Origin: Acheta domesticus | Lineage: Eukaryota; Arthropoda; Insecta; Orthoptera; Gryllidae | Length of the DNA: 64,000 bases | Assembly: GCA_031308135.1 (NCBI GenBank) | Contig: JAHLJT010008756.1 | Coordinates: 73,133,821-73,197,820, forward strand | Direction of reading: 5' to 3' | Shown: positions 1 through 13,230 of the stretch, in pieces | Layout of the letters: every line of letters begins with the position of its first letter | How positions within the stretch are numbered: the first letter of the stretch is position 1 | Made by a program: the position numbers and the translations under genes | Notes under the pieces: generated by a model | Databases searched by the model: none | Seen by the model: only the letters and a program-made list of their open reading frames with translations | Told to the model about the DNA's origin: nothing

Positions 1-1125
1 TCTCCTAGTACACAGAGCCAATCTCTGATGTGCCGCTTAACTTACTGAGATTGTGAAACCGATGTTAAAAAGTTTATTAATGCAACCCAATTCCAAGAGC
101 GTACGCCGATTCTCTCCTCTGAATAACTGAATTTTAATCCGTACAGCAAACCCATGGGAATGAAGAGAAGGTGTATGGGACTTAAATTACTAACTGGAAC
201 TAACTTAACTCTCCGAGTACCACGGTCTCACTGGAACGTAAAATACCATGGGGATCCTTTTGAGACCCCACTTCTAATTTCACTTTTGACAATTTTTTTC
301 TGCCTGGAACTTACAAATCCCTTTAGTTGGCATCTTTCGATCGATAGGAAAAAGATCAAATTTTAAAAAATATACAAAGAAAATTTTCTAGGTCAGAAAT
401 ATTTATTTTTAAAAGTAACAAATTCAGAGATGTTTAAATGTAGAGAATTACAAAACGTAACTCTAAATCACTTACAATTTAAATATATTGATTGATCTAA
501 GCGATGTTCCTTGTAAATAAACATTTTACACAGTGAACAAAAAATGTTAACTTTTATATCACTCTTTCTTGGGCACATGTAGCAAAATCCATTTTGAACT
601 GAACTTGGTTGCGAACGATGCAATACTGAACGAGAAAAACGGGCTTTCAATTAGGCTCCTAATTTATAGGAACCTCATGTTTACAATAATCGAACTAAGG
701 AATAATCATTTCTGAGAACCGCATCTTTACACTTATCAGAACCGCAATATTATGAAACAAAACCAGCATTTTATTATGAAAACAGTTACAGGAAATACTA
801 TGGGGTCGCGCAAGGACCCCAAGAACATTTTTTTAAAAATCATTACATAATGTAAAGCATATATAAATGTATTCAATGAAAATGCAAAAGAAATAGGATA
901 AAATACCTTGAATAAAAAATGCATTGAGCCAAAATTAAATCCGTTCGGGTTTTTAAATAATTTCCGTGAGACTGGGGTCGTCAACGACCCCATGGTACTC
1001 AGAGAGCTAATCGTAACCGTGAGTGGTAAATATTGATTCCTGGCGCGTCAGTTAATTAGGTCATTACACCCCCAAGTGTAGTATGATTTATCTCCGGAGG
1101 CAGGGTTGTTACTCCTCCGCTGGAA
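1..1125. other. AT-rich intronic or intergenic DNA with a ggggtc/gacccc palindrome pair
   Basis: No exon is supported here. Around 801-820 and 973-993 lie two short palindromic blocks (ggggtcgcgcaaggacccc and ggggtcgtcaacgacccc) about 170 bp apart with AT-rich DNA between. They look like the ends or subterminal parts of a small non-autonomous DNA transposon. I could not establish a target duplication. The rest is featureless. Confidence 0.35.
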
Positions 1126-1639
1126 GTGAGATTTGAGTCTCATCTACACATTTACTTCCGGATTTTCCTCAGCGAGATATCTCCCCCGCCTACTACTGGA
1201 AGGAGCTTTAAGCTCTCACATGCTTTAAGCTATCACAGGAATGCCGCAGAAGTGCCTTACCAAATGGGCCACGAACCTTGCGCTATCTTGCCTTCCTCTT
1301 CGTTTTCCCTTCCTCGTTCCGTACACACACACCCACATGCACGTACTTTTATGCTCTACAATACTTCATTTGCTAGAAAACCAGTCGGAAAATAAAAAAA
1401 ATGCCCTAGCTTGGGCGGTGCATGGCTGGCGGAAACACTAGGAGAGCAGTTCGGCGCAGTCTCACGTTCCAGCAGGGAGAAACTCCGCCCCACATGCAAT
1501 ACACTAACGGGACATGTGACTGACATCAATATCGCCATCGCCAATGGGACAGCAGTTGACATCAATATCGCCACCGTCGAAAGTGTAGGATCTCCGGATC
1601 AACGATATTGCACAAACAATAGCTGTGGCAACTGAGATA

Positions 1640-2035
1640 TCGAAGGCCTCAGATTATATCACTGCAGTGCCTGTGATCTGTAGGTCCTATGCGTCAACAC
1701 CAGCTGAATGCCGGAGCAGTACCCTAACCAACGGGCCACGTACCGCGCGCGATCTTTGCTTCCTCTTCCTTGTCCTATCCTCACCTCTTACTTACACACG
1801 CTTACATACACTACATTACCACACGTACCGGCAACCCAGTCAGCAGATTAGATCTTGTCCCGGCCGGGACGGTGCCCCGCTGATAGGAGGTATCTGGTTG
1901 GGGACAAAATCACAGAAGCCAACGGGTAGGTCGGCATCGTATCTAACTATGAAGATCACCGCCACCTCCCAAAACAAGCACTATGGGACTAATGACTAGT
2001 AGTTTACGCGCTCGGAATCCTCAATCACTGAATCA
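1640..2035 (+). repeat. Dispersed repeat family B, copy 1
   Basis: This block shares ordered landmarks with copies at 17580-17940, 56410-56815 and 57290-57730: 'accctaaccaacgggcca', 'cgcgcgatctttgcttcctc', 'gtcctatcctcacc', 'gaccggga/cccggccggga', 'taggtcggc', and a tail like 'agtagtttacgcgctcggaatc'. There is no convincing ORF in any copy. The preceding 1240-1620 is a more diverged relative. The class is unknown; it could be the 3' part of a non-LTR element. Confidence 0.6.
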
Positions 2036-2070
2036 ATTTCAATAGTGTATATTTAGATTTCAATTCCTAC

Positions 2071-2343
2071 CTCGAGGCGTGACGAGGTCGAGTCTAAAGC
2101 CGGCATGGAGCGTGTAAGTGGGTATCCTCTCGTTGGCGATGTCTTTGGAGGCGAGGAAGCGGCGCAGCGCGCGCGCCTCGGCGACCGAGTCCAGCACCAG
2201 CAGGTGCGCGCCCTCCTGCTCGCACACCGCGCGAGCGTCGTGCCACAGGCGTGGCCTCTCGTGCAGCTTGTAGAAGCCCACGGCGCCCACGCGCTCGTAG
2301 TCTCTGGGCGGCCCCGCCCCCGCCACCGGTCGCTCCGTAGTCC
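2071..2343 (-). CDS. Lectin gene 2, coding exon 3: first half of a C-type lectin domain
   Basis: This exon encodes 91 codons of a CTLD: a Pro/Gly-rich lead-in, YERVGAVGFYKLHERPRLW, ARAVCEQEGAHLLVLDSVAE, ARALRRFLAS and YTLHAGFRLDLVTPR. The acceptor is GGTTGCGCAG|GG and the donor CCTCGAG|GTAGGA, both phase 1. Layout and phase equal those of exon 2 of lectin gene 1, so it is the first half of CTLD1 of a paralogous gene. The second half, and a second CTLD if there is one, must lie beyond the left edge: 1-2070 on the minus strand shows only repeats and AT-rich DNA. The intron from 9816 is 7.5 kb. Role: a secreted pattern-recognition lectin, by family only. Confidence 0.85.
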
Positions 2344-2464
2344 CTGCGCAACCAGCCCCGCGCTTTCAGCCGTGCAGCACTTTCATCTCCTTCATGTTTC
2401 AACTTCAGAAATGGACACAAATGCTTATCCCTATATAGTATTTGAGTAGACTATACCGTGTATG

Positions 2465-2578
2465 TGTGGGGATTTCCGTGCCTAACGGCTAGACCACTTC
2501 CCGTGTACCAATCAAGACATAGGAGATGCCATTGAACGCATCTCTGTCCCCTGTTGGTGAACTGATAATTTGTTTTTC
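2465..2578 (+). repeat. Short dispersed repeat, shared with 36410-36540
   Basis: Shared blocks include 'cccgtgtaccaatcaa' and 'gaacgcatctctgtccc/gacgcatctcggtctcc' in the same order and spacing at both places. No coding potential was seen. Confidence 0.5.
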
Positions 2579-3047
2579 GATCCGGCCATTAGATTTCAAG
2601 AAATTGTCAAAAATGTGTTTTTTCATGTTTTGAATCTACGATCTTCGTATGACGGGAATTAAAACAACGCCTCCTAAATAGATCTACGCAGGTGGCGTTG
2701 ATTAAACCCTATTATTCCGTGGTTATATTTAGTTCACGACACCATAATTTTCTGCCATGGGGATAGTAAAACTGATTTTTGACAAATGAATAAAATTTAA
2801 ATGAATATCGCCGGGCAGAATGTGCTAAAAATTCTGAAGTATTACGGTTGGGAAATGTAAAGTATTTCATGCGTATTTTGTATAAAGAATTTGCAACTTA
2901 CCTTGGAACATTCAGTTTGAAGGACATGAAGTGAATACAAAGGAAACAAAAACAGTAAATACTATTAATTTCTTAAGCGTGCAAAAATCGATTTTCAATT
3001 TAATGTGACTTACAACTTATAAACATACAAAATAGTAACATTTAATG

Positions 3048-3050
<3 letters not shown>

Positions 3051-3106
<56 letters not shown>
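3051..3106. repeat. (TA)n microsatellite
   Basis: An uninterrupted run of about 28 TA units. Confidence 0.95.
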
Positions 3107-3108
<2 letters not shown>

Positions 3109-4596
3109 GCCTTCAGAACAAAAATCAGACTGAGTTTGTGGAGTTTTAAAATCTTAAAGTAGGGGCCAAAAATATGGAAGTGTTTAAGTAATTCAGGGGA
3201 ATCAAATGTAATTGTAGAAGTTTTTTTGTCAGGATTTTCCGAACTAATTGAAAATGATCGAATATTAGCAATGGAGAATAACGCAGAAAAACAGCTTTCA
3301 GGTGATCATTTATGTTCATATTAGAAACAAAATGCAAAAAACGTAGCTGTACTGTCGCATCATGCATATACCTATAAGTATTTACAGCGATTTTAATTTT
3401 GAAATTGCAGTATTACCACTTCACATCCCGGTTGGAGTTAATATACAAGGCTACTGAGTGTTGGGAATTTTTGAACGGGAGTATAACATTAACAGATTCT
3501 ACAATTCATTGATAAGTTCAATGCCAGATACTCTTAAGAATATATTTGAACAAAACTACGCATGAAAGAAATGAAGTATGAAAGAAATTTTCAACCCAAG
3601 AATATAGTTTTAAAACAGTTTACAGCGTCGGCGACGCCACATTCAACTAGTTTATTTAGTAACTTTATTGACTCAGACCAGTGATGTCAAGGTCGATGCC
3701 ACCAGCGATAGTCCGTGGCCCACGACGATATCACCCCTTCAAGCACTTATTCACCTCACCACAAGAGGGCAGTAGGCAGTCGAAGTCACCCTGAACACTT
3801 ATATGTTTCACATATTAAATACGATTTTAGATAAATTTAAGATCATTTGTTGTTATTTTTCTGTTTTTATTTTGTAGTTTATTTTTCTGTGCATACCCTC
3901 TTTTTTACATGCGATTCCACAAAACTGGAAACGGCGGGGTGAAATATAGTTTCTTTTCCCGGCCCCAGTTGCACTGAGAAGCTCGTGTACAACGAAGCGT
4001 GCAACTGCCACCAATAAGAGACCTTGACACCACTGGCGTAGACAATCGAAATTAATTATAAAATATTTCCTCGACTTTACGAGACCTCATGGTCTTTTAA
4101 TGAATAAAAGGCGCGAAATCGACGATGACTAAGTTCGGCTGCAGGTTTGTTGAGGGAGACTAGAACACGATCGCTGGAAATTGACGCCTGAATGTAGGCC
4201 AGGAATATTAACGTGACATTCTGGTTTTAAAACCCAATTAATAACGCCTTCAAGATATTGGATGTTTGATGAAACCTTGGGAAGGTACATCAGAAAATTA
4301 ATATGTGGTTCTGTAGTAAGGATGAAGATATCCGAGGAAGTAAAGAAGCTAAAATTTGCTGATTGATTCTGATTACATGAATTCACGAATAAGATAATTG
4401 CTTTGTGTTTGAACTTAGAGTTCTTATTTAAATTGCCTCAAAGAGAGAGGCCAACAATAGCGACGTTTGGCGAATGTCACTACAGCTACAGCTGAATGTA
4501 TGGGCGTTACCAACGATTGCGGGCTTCTATGTGTGCATACGCTGTTGCGGGAACGCGGGTTCAGTAGATTCGTAACAATGAATGACAAAATACGTA

Positions 4597-4637
4597 TAAT
4601 AATAATAATAAATAATAATAATAATAATAATAATAAT
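4597..4637. repeat. (AAT)n microsatellite
   Basis: About 13 AAT units with one slip. It is the same motif that flanks the LINE and SINE copies at 21.8-23.5 kb. Confidence 0.95.
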
Positions 4638-6813
4638 CTTCTACAATTTCTCGTATGTGATGTTACAACAATAATCCTGTACTCAGTGCGTTACTACGTA
4701 CGACATAGCTGACGGCATGCGGCGAGGACTACATTTTCCGCATACTCGACAGCAGCGATTTTGCAGATGCAGAATTTTTATTATATTGGCCTTTTTCTAA
4801 GCTTGTTTAATAGGAGATTAATATCGAGGAGAGACAATTCTGTTAATTTTGAGCCTGGAATTTCGTTGCTTGCGATTGCAGCGCTTTATATAGTTACTGA
4901 TTGCCCTCGAATTACAATCCAGTTTACTAGGCTAGGTTGAAATTCTCTCATTTTGGGTGTAAATTTTGATGGTGTACTGAACTGGTACTCACCTGACTTA
5001 AGTTTCAATCCTTTATCTGATTCAGTGGGCTTTGTTGCAATGTAGAGAGGTACTTCAGTAGTAATATTGGAGTATGACGATGTTGTAGGAAATTCTGCGA
5101 CATTGGGAGCATCTACGCAATTGAAGAGTTAAGATATAAATTGTAAAAAAAATGTAAAAACACAACTAAGTCTAAACATTGAAAAATGTATCGCTATCAG
5201 ATTTTTCTGTAGATGCTGAAAAGCAAGTCTGAAAAACAAGAAACGATTTTATGTATCTTAAAACTTCAAAAAAAAAGGATATGTTCTCCTTATCACTACA
5301 GACAGGATTTCCAAGCTAATGCACATTTTTATTTTAGCTTCATGAATCTTTCAAACTTCGTTAATATATCTTTCTTGGGAAATTACTTTTAAAAATGCAT
5401 ACTTTTCCCGTGCATTTTTTGGTAGTTTTTTGGTTACATTCATGCATAATGCTTGTTTAAACTTTTTTCAATTAATTCTGCATACTTAGACTTCTATGTA
5501 GCATATTAGATAATATTTAAATGTTTGAGTAATTTGTAGATTTTAAAATTGAAGCATTATTCTTAGATCCTGATAATAGGTAGTTGTAAATGATTATTGT
5601 TATAGTACAAATGTCAATAATAGTAATTTGTAGCAATTTACTCAAAATCGCACGAGAGTTAAAACCATTTAAAGAAATGCATTAATTTGTTGATTTAATT
5701 AAATTAAATGAAATAACTAATGAAAGAGATTAAGGGACTTTATAAATTAAAACTCATAAAAATAGAGGTCTAAAAATCATTAGTTAACTTTCAAGTGCGG
5801 CCTTCAGTTTCCCCCACATATTCTCAGCCAGAGAAGAAGCCGAAGAGTCAAAGTAAGCTTTGGCCTCGCGTCCAAAAAGTTCTAAAACAACGCCATGCGT
5901 TAGCTTATATTATGCCCTGTAATATGACCTTTAATCTGGAAATAGAAATGTCTTCCACTTAATCAACAAGAGGTCCATTTTCCCTTCAAAAAAGGTTAGC
6001 CTGATAAGGGGGTGTAAAAGTGTGAAATTATGCAAACGTTAAAAAATGCAGGTTTAACTCTAATGGAGTAATTAAAAATTGTTGACATCTTTGGAATTAG
6101 TGTTTGAAACTAATATGCTAATGTGCTAATATGGCTTGTGTAACAGATAAGGAGAAATCTTATAAAGAGTTAAATTCCAATCCTGATATAAAATCTCTTC
6201 AAAATGTACAATACATTTGTAACGAAACGTCAGAAAAAGCAGAATTTGACTTCAACTTGACTCATATTTCATCTTTGAAGTACGATCCAATTACGTCTTG
6301 TGATGTAGAAAGTACTTTTTTGCATTCAAAAACTTTGTTTCTGACTAAAGGATGGATTTGACAGAGTGAAATTAAGAAAAATTGTTAACTGCTCACTATC
6401 ACAAAAGGAAACGAAACATACTAAACTCAAATCTGATTGTGCAAGTTTTGTCAATTTTTACCCTGCATCGTGCATGTTTGGCTACATGCGGACAGTGCAT
6501 GTTCGCATGCATATTTTAGAATTTGATGGTGCATGAAAATCTTGTCTATACTTATCGTACTTATGATACAATACATGGGTAAGATTATACTTACGAGTTC
6601 CCGTCGGAGAATTCTCTGACATTAAAAATGAGCTACAACCTAATATTTGTGACCAACCTACCGTTTTGAACCCTACAGAACCAACAACAACAAACAAATC
6701 CCGTTCACCAAACAAGGTTAAAGCATGTTCTTTAATTGCCATCCGAACGAAAAGGAGTTTGTGCGAGTTTGAAACTGTTTTTACACCACCCAGTACATGT
6801 GAAAATGTAAAAA

Positions 6814-6941
6814 AAAATGTACTTTGGGCGGCGATAGATGGTAGCTGGCACGAGAATGTGATAATTCTGAATAGCTACCCTAGGCTGAAGGAAATAAAAA
6901 AGTAATACGGAAAAGTCTGTGCCATTCTGTAGCACCACTAA
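6814..6941 (+). repeat. Dispersed repeat family C, copy 1
   Basis: About 128 bp, aligned by eye with 15074-15201. Shared blocks are 'ggcggcgatagatgg', 'taattctgaatag', 'aaggaaata' and 'aaagtctgtgccattctgta' followed by 'gcaccacta'. The two copies are about 85% similar. Class unknown. Confidence 0.65.
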
Positions 6942-8049
6942 TTTTCTATTTGAATTTGGAGCCAAAATTGGTTGACTAAACTATCTTCAAATTCACCTAT
7001 TTTTCTTCGTCTCTGCGATTTTTCAACCTGATACATGCAATAGAAACTGAGAAAAATGAGACATGAAAAAAAAAAGTTTCTCATTGTATCTCAGCAACGT
7101 ATTGTCCTAGGAGCCTGATCTTTTGGGAATCTCCGATATTTTGTATTCTTTTTCATACGAGTATCGTAATTATCGATTTGGTTTGGGGACACTTTCCAAC
7201 CCCTTATTTGGCTATACCCTTCACAATGTGTTCACCAAAAACAGATCATCAAATAAGGTCTTGTTCAATTTTTCGAAAAGAAGTTCTTTTTATGATATTT
7301 TTGTTCAAACGTTGGGAATTTTTAAATTTTTAACAATTATTTTCACAGAAGCGGCTCCAATTATTTCTTTAATTTTTTTCACGTATGTAGTAAAAAACGG
7401 TAAAGAAAGTTGTACTGATCCCATTTGCAGCGCACTCTCTGGATTTTCGAAAAGTGGAAAAGAATTCGAAATGGTAAATTCTTATTGTCGATTAGGAAGT
7501 TTATATATTTCAGACACAACTTTCATTTATGTAAAAAAGGAATGGTAAATAACGTTGTGACAGATCACAATATGTGACAATAACAAGAAGACATTTATTT
7601 AATAGAAGATGTGAAATCATGGACATGATGAAAGCATTGGATGCGGGGCGACTGATAACAAATGAAGATTTTGCCGGGAATAATTAGAGGACGGAAGCAC
7701 AGGACGTCAAGTTTGCGTCACTAGATATCCGGAGAGTTTCCATGGTCTCAAATATACTGCTCAGTAGGGAAAATTAAATATCTGGCTTTCTCACTTTGCA
7801 CATCTTAAATCGAGAACTCCGATCATATTAGAGAGGATGCATGTACGCAAACCGCGTTGTGGATGCGTAATATAGCAACATTCGGAGGGGAGATATTTTT
7901 TATAGACAATTAATGGTAGAATTGGAGTGGAGTTAATAAACAAAATATCAAGGACAATATTACGTCTATTACTAAAAACAATAGCTGTGAATAATATGGT
8001 GACGTCAAGGTTTTTTACAATCGTTCAAATGTGTGCACAAACATTATTT

Positions 8050-8475
8050 TAAATACATAGATCGTGTGCGATCTTTGGTGATCCCCAAAGACGATTTTCA
8101 AAGTAGTTGGATTCCAGACTCTTTTTCGTCTTGGGAAGTCTACCTCCGACACGGGTCAGGGGATCTTTCGAGCAAGCACGCATGGCGGGCGGTCCCCTGG
8201 GGCGTGATTCTCACTTCTCTGTCGGATGTCGGGGTCAGTTAACTATATCCGAACTATCTGTTGAGAAAAAGTGAGATCTTGTTAGAGTGGGATATTGTTA
8301 GGGAGATTTAATTTTGCCGTGCATCCGTCAGGGTTCTTTTACATGCCAAAAGAGTGACATGGCTACGGTGGATTTTCCACCCTTCGAAAATCCACACACC
8401 TCGGCCGGGATCGAACTTGCTCACTGGGGATTCAGAGGCCAGTAAGCAAACCTCTCACAAACTGAAGTGCGCCAA
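8050..8475 (-). repeat. Possible SINE-like repeat with a B-box-like motif
   Basis: On the minus strand 8404-8424 contains AAGTTCGATCCCGGC, close to the RNA polymerase III B box (GGTTCGANNCC). Downstream (8250-8400) is the 'acatgccaaaagagtgacatgg...ccacacacctcggccggga' block, which I recognise loosely as a common insect interspersed repeat. No A box was identified, so this is a weak call. Confidence 0.35.
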
Positions 8476-9815
8476 ACGTTAAGTGATTTTAAATATTATT
8501 GCCGAAACCTTTAATGTTTTATTTGTTTGAAGACCTTAATTATAAAGAGAATAATTATGAATTTATTTAGTCTTCATTTAAAAGGAAATGACAAAATAAA
8601 AATTAACGTAGAATAAACTTAATTGTTTCACGAAATTTGTAATGAAAATATCAGATCACGAATTTTATTTTCATGAAAGTATTTTAAGTATTTCTTTTTT
8701 AAATATACCTATTTTTTATGTATTTAAATATATCCACAAAATACATATCCATCAAACTCAAAAATAGTTTTCCAAATACAAAAGTATTTAAAAAACAAAT
8801 ATTTCAATACTTTCTACTCCTGGATACAATAATAATACATTTATTATTCTGTTCACTAAATCTATGGTTTTGGCGAAATAACGATTAAGAATGAATGCCT
8901 TTTATCTATATATGAATATTATCCACTAATGCGGATACTATAAAGACGTGACGAATGATACCTTGTATTATTCACAGTTAAGCAAGAACAGTTTTGACTT
9001 AAGATGTTCAAATTGTCACTAAAATTCAAGCCAATCCCCTGTTGGTTTGTACGAAGGTGCAGATACCAGTAATTTTAATAGCGACATCAAAAGTCTATTT
9101 TCGCAAAAAATCTTTCTTGTATCGCATCGAAATGCATTGTTACTCTGTGAATATGTTGACTGCATTGCCAGATTTTATCAAGCATCTCGCCAGTTTACCA
9201 AAGGATTTGCAACCCTGGAATTGGGCTCCTGCTTCGGCGCTCTATCCTCCCCTCCCTTTATGACACGCGCATCCCTCGGATTAGCATTTGTATGGACCAG
9301 AACTCGACCACACATGGTATTTCAACAACTTTGATTGGGGCCAGTGTAGCTTAGTGACCCTACACTCAACAGCGCTTTCGAGTGGCATCTATTCTGACAA
9401 AGCTGTTACAAGGCATAGATTCAAATAGAAGAAACCACACGAGCTGCGCGGTGGCGCTGCTGAAGTGGTTAGTGGCGCTCTCGCCACCAGTAGCGCCGTC
9501 GCCCTTCCGCGGCACTGCCAATTCTAGACAGATTTCACACTAAGCCATTCGGAAGCCCCACTGAGTTGAACTGCTAACATGTTGGCTGCCTTGCGGCCGC
9601 CAGCGGCCACAACAGTGACTCACGAATTTATTTCTCACGCTCAGTGGCGCTTGGCCGGTGGCTGTGTGTGAAGGGAAATTTTCTCAATTTTGAAAAAACT
9701 CCGGCGCTTCTCGGGAGGCCCAGTGGCTGCTTGTGAAGGCGGTCTTTAGAATGAGCAGCTCTTTATATCTGAAGAACGTATTTCGCTTCGTTTCGTCCCA
9801 AATTGCAGCACTCAC

Positions 9816-9980
9816 CTCCGAAGGAGATGCCCAGTTGCCCGGTGCAGAGCTGTCGCCCGCCGTCGTCGCCGGCTGCATCCAGGAGTGCTACCTGCCAGGG
9901 GCAGGTGGCGTTGCCTACAGCCTTCACCCGCAAGCGGGCGCTGCTGGCGAACGCGCCCACCGCTAGCGGGGCCCCAGACA
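9816..9980 (-). CDS. Lectin gene 2, coding exon 2: N-terminal domain
   Basis: This GC-rich, 55-codon exon has a donor TCGGAG|GTGAGT in phase 1 and a probable acceptor TTTGCGAAG|TG, also phase 1. It encodes SGAPLAVGAF, then ARLRVKAVGNATCPWQVALL, then RQLCTGQLGISFG. The NAT..W block followed by a short hydrophobic strand resembles the small N-terminal region that precedes the CTLD in hemolymph lipopolysaccharide-binding proteins. I recall this family pattern in general terms only, so the comparison is loose. The two cysteines could pair. It sits between the signal exon (12069-12162) and the CTLD exon (2071-2343) on the same strand, with compatible phases on both sides. The acceptor is the least certain boundary. 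Confidence 0.65.
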
Positions 9981-12068
9981 CTTCGCAAAGCAAAACGATA
10001 CCCTTTTTGACGTGGAAATGTGTGTTTGTGAATGTTCAAGAGGCGGGGGGTGTTAACTGAATCTCATGAAAACGTGTCACTATAATATCGCTTATATATT
10101 TGCGATACCTGCGATATAATATCGATATATATTTGCTACCCGGGAACCTTACTTGGGTATTAAGGAGTTTTTGCGTAGAATAGCGTAAAATGTTATTAGA
10201 TAACCAGGATACCAATAATATAATATTTCATGAACATGCAAGTGTTTTTAACAAGCAAACCGAGTAATACTACAGAATAACACAGACTCTCTAGTACTAG
10301 TTTGTTCCCTAATATCTTTCATCTGGCGTCACCCTTTTCCAAGCTGGTACTCATCGGCACTTAAAACATATTTTTTTCATTTTTTCTCAATTTCGAGTTA
10401 CCCTAGTAGTGTTTTATTGATAAATATATTTTAACAACACAATGAAAGAGAGAGAACTGGTTCTATATGCTAATCCGTACCAAAATATTACAAAAAAGTA
10501 AACATTTAGAGTCGTTTTCGAGAAAATCACGTTTTTAATTCCGTGAAAACAACTCAGAGTTTTGAAAAATTGTGCGAGATCTCATTTAAAGATACAACTT
10601 TGAAGAATAAGAGTTCAGAGTGTAAAAATTTGTCTTCAATATTCCAGACGTACGAAGATGCTCAAAAATTTAGAACTTTTGCAATTTTCGAAAATTTAGC
10701 CATTTCAACGAAAATGAGACAACTGACATTATTAAGGCAGCGAATATAGCCTCATATTCAGATTCAGATTGGGAGAGCTGTAAATTGGGTTATGGCAAAA
10801 GGAACATTCTGGAAAACGCTCGCTCGATCTCTGGAAAGACACAATGTACCCCTCTTATTAGAAGAGATAATCGGAAGAAATAAGCAATTATTGAATAAAT
10901 CGTTCCCCTTTTTACCGCTTTTCTCACGTGAAAGGAACCCTTTTTTTTCAATTTGTATTGCAACAAGTTTCACTGGTGACTTGAGCTCTGTTCCCGCTTA
11001 AAAGCTGTTATTTCTTGAAAAAGCCAGTGGAGGGGCGGCACTAGCACCAACTTTGAGAGCTTAACCTGTTCTCGTGGAACGTTAATGCACGCTCACTGAA
11101 GCCCGTTCCCTGGGCGGAGCAACTACTGTGAAGTGCCTGTTTCGGCGTTTGAATTTGGCGACAATGCTGTCATAGGTTAAAAACGGAGATCTAGTGTGAC
11201 TAAATAATCTTCTATGTACAAGAGTGCTTGGCGACGTAGCCCGGTAGGAGCTGCCCCCTGGCGAAGGGAGATGAACTAACAAATAAGCCCGCCGGGTCCA
11301 ATGAAAAGACGTCGAAAGGCAAAGAAGTTTATATACCCGCTCTTTTCGCAGCTATCACGCGGTTTTGGATGGAAAGTCCGACGCGGTACGTTTAAAATGT
11401 AAATTCTGAGCTGGTAATAAAGGCCAAAGATTGTTATTAAAAACCAATCTCCCGCCTTGACGCCAAATTTGAATCATTTTTGATGCCAATGCCAACAGAC
11501 ATTTTTATAAATATATTTTGCTTTATCTGTAAAAAGTTTTAAACAAAATAATGGAGTCGTTTTTGAAAAAGAATGGAACATTTTCGTGCTTCGAAATTAT
11601 CTAGTTCAGAATTTTACAAAGAAAATTTTAATAAAAAGTTATAATAAAAATTGTCAAAATAAATTTATTGAAAAGTATCCAGGCGTGTGGTCTAAATTCA
11701 CAAATTAAAGTTATGTAGAATGATTATAAAAATTATGGGATCAAATTATTAGACATTTAACTTGGAGATACTTGAAGGAAGCGAATACTTTTCTGAGATC
11801 GTTCAGCCAGCTGTAATATTTAGTGTTTTACCTCATCGGATCGCTTTTTATGCCATTGTTCGACGTATTTTCTATCTACATGTCTAAAAGATTAATTACG
11901 TTCATTGACTTCACCAGTACTTATTTAATTCAACGGATATAATGAGTCATTTTACCTATTGTTCAAATTTTCATTATATTGGATACATTAATGAGACATT
12001 TAATGAAACGTTAGTATAAACTATAAACACCAAATAAAGGGGATGGAAGTGATAAATATTAATCTTAC

Positions 12069-12162
12069 CTGGAACGCTTGTGATCCCCATCACCATCCAA
12101 GCCATTACAACTTGTGCAACCAACCCCATGGCTGTTCCGCAGGAAAATGTCCGTTCCAGCAT
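12069..12162 (-). CDS. Lectin gene 2, coding exon 1: signal peptide
   Basis: The frame begins at ATG 12162 and has a second, better-placed ATG at 12129 (context ACAGCCATGG). The shorter form reads MGLVAQVVMAWMVMGITSVP, a clear hydrophobic signal peptide; the longer form adds 11 residues in front. The donor is TTCCAG|GTAAGAT in phase 1, which fits the phase-1 acceptor of the exon at 9816-9980. This is therefore the start of a second secreted lectin gene, 3' of lectin gene 1 on the same strand, with about 4.6 kb between the stop of gene 1 and this start. The start of the transcript was not determined; a CT-rich stretch ending TTCCAG near 12301 could be an acceptor for a leader exon. Confidence 0.68.
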
Positions 12163-12519
12163 ACGCCTCGCGGGACCAACTTAACGGAAGCTCCCAGATA
12201 AGTTTAGTATAGGCGGTTTTACTAAGATAAATAACATTGAGACTATCTTTACGACCACACAGTGTAAGGATGCCAAAGTGACGATGTTGCGCGGTCTGCA
12301 ACTGGAAGTGCAATATTTGTTTTCAATTTGTCAACATGTATTCATAAATATACTAATGTGAAAAAATCGCCGGTAATGTAAATATTAACAACGTGAGAGA
12401 GAGAGGTAAAAAATTGTATTTATGTAAACTTAAAAAAAGAACAATACGGTGTTAATGTCATCTCATAGAGTACATTTATGAAAAGGTTGAAGAAAAAAGT
12501 TGGAGCAGTTTTTGAAAAA

Positions 12520-13230
12520 AACTTGTTTTTATTATTTTTTTAAAATTGCACAAATTGCACGGAATATTACTCGAAAACTAATAAATTTTAAAAACAACAT
12601 GCAGGACCTTAATGAAAGATCTCACTATGGAGAACATATTTTATTTGGCGGGAAACTATTTTCCATTTTGTAGTTGTAATAAGACGTCCAAAAAATTCAA
12701 ACGTTTGCAATTTTCAAAAATCGTGAGTTAATCGTGAAAAGCGGACCCATGCCACCTTTATAAGTGAATTTTACTCTACCTCACAAGAAATTTAAAAAAA
12801 GAATTGAGAAAAACTGTCCGGGGGCTTCATGTAAAGTACCCCCAAAAATTAATGATTGTTTTTCAAAATCGCAGAGCTTTGACTCGGGCCAGGTGAACAG
12901 GGGTTTCTTCAATTTGGAAAAACTCCTACGAATGGTTTAGGTACTAGTGTTGTTCACATACACCAGACAGACGGACGTTTTGCCGTCATTTGGTTTTTTG
13001 GTATCAAGGACTCACAAAACAGGGAATCTGGCTACACCACGTGTTAGAGGATTTTTTGTTAATTTAGCAACTAGATTTATCCACTTTCTCGTTATCACGG
13101 CCCGAGAATTGTTTTTCTGCGGAAAATCCGCCGTTTTTCGCGCAGCATTTCATAACTTTCTCTATACAACGTATACCATATACCATACCACCGTATACCA
13201 TGTACTAGGGGATGTAAAAGAATAAATTTT
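12520..13230 (+). repeat. Dispersed repeat family A, copy 1
   Basis: Several blocks recur at 25700-25975 (+) and, inverted, at 43380-43870. They include 'gttgttcacatacaccagacagacggacg', 'ggtatcaaggactcacaaaac', 'ggctacaccacgtgttagagga', 'tagcaactagatttatccac' and 'tgtagttgtaataagacgtcc'. The class is unknown and no transposase is visible. Confidence 0.6.

Larger units (their letters stand above)
2344..9815 (-). other. Long intron of lectin gene 2 (7.5 kb)
   Basis: This is AT-rich DNA between the exons at 2071 and 9816. It contains a (TA)n and an (AAT)n microsatellite and short dispersed repeats listed separately. I see no further lectin exon with matching phase on the minus strand, but an exon under about 150 bp could be missed. 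Confidence 0.5.

Noticed and set aside
7123..7548. 141-codon + strand frame
   Set aside because: The hydrophobic translation of AT-rich DNA has no family resemblance, and no splice or promoter context was seen.
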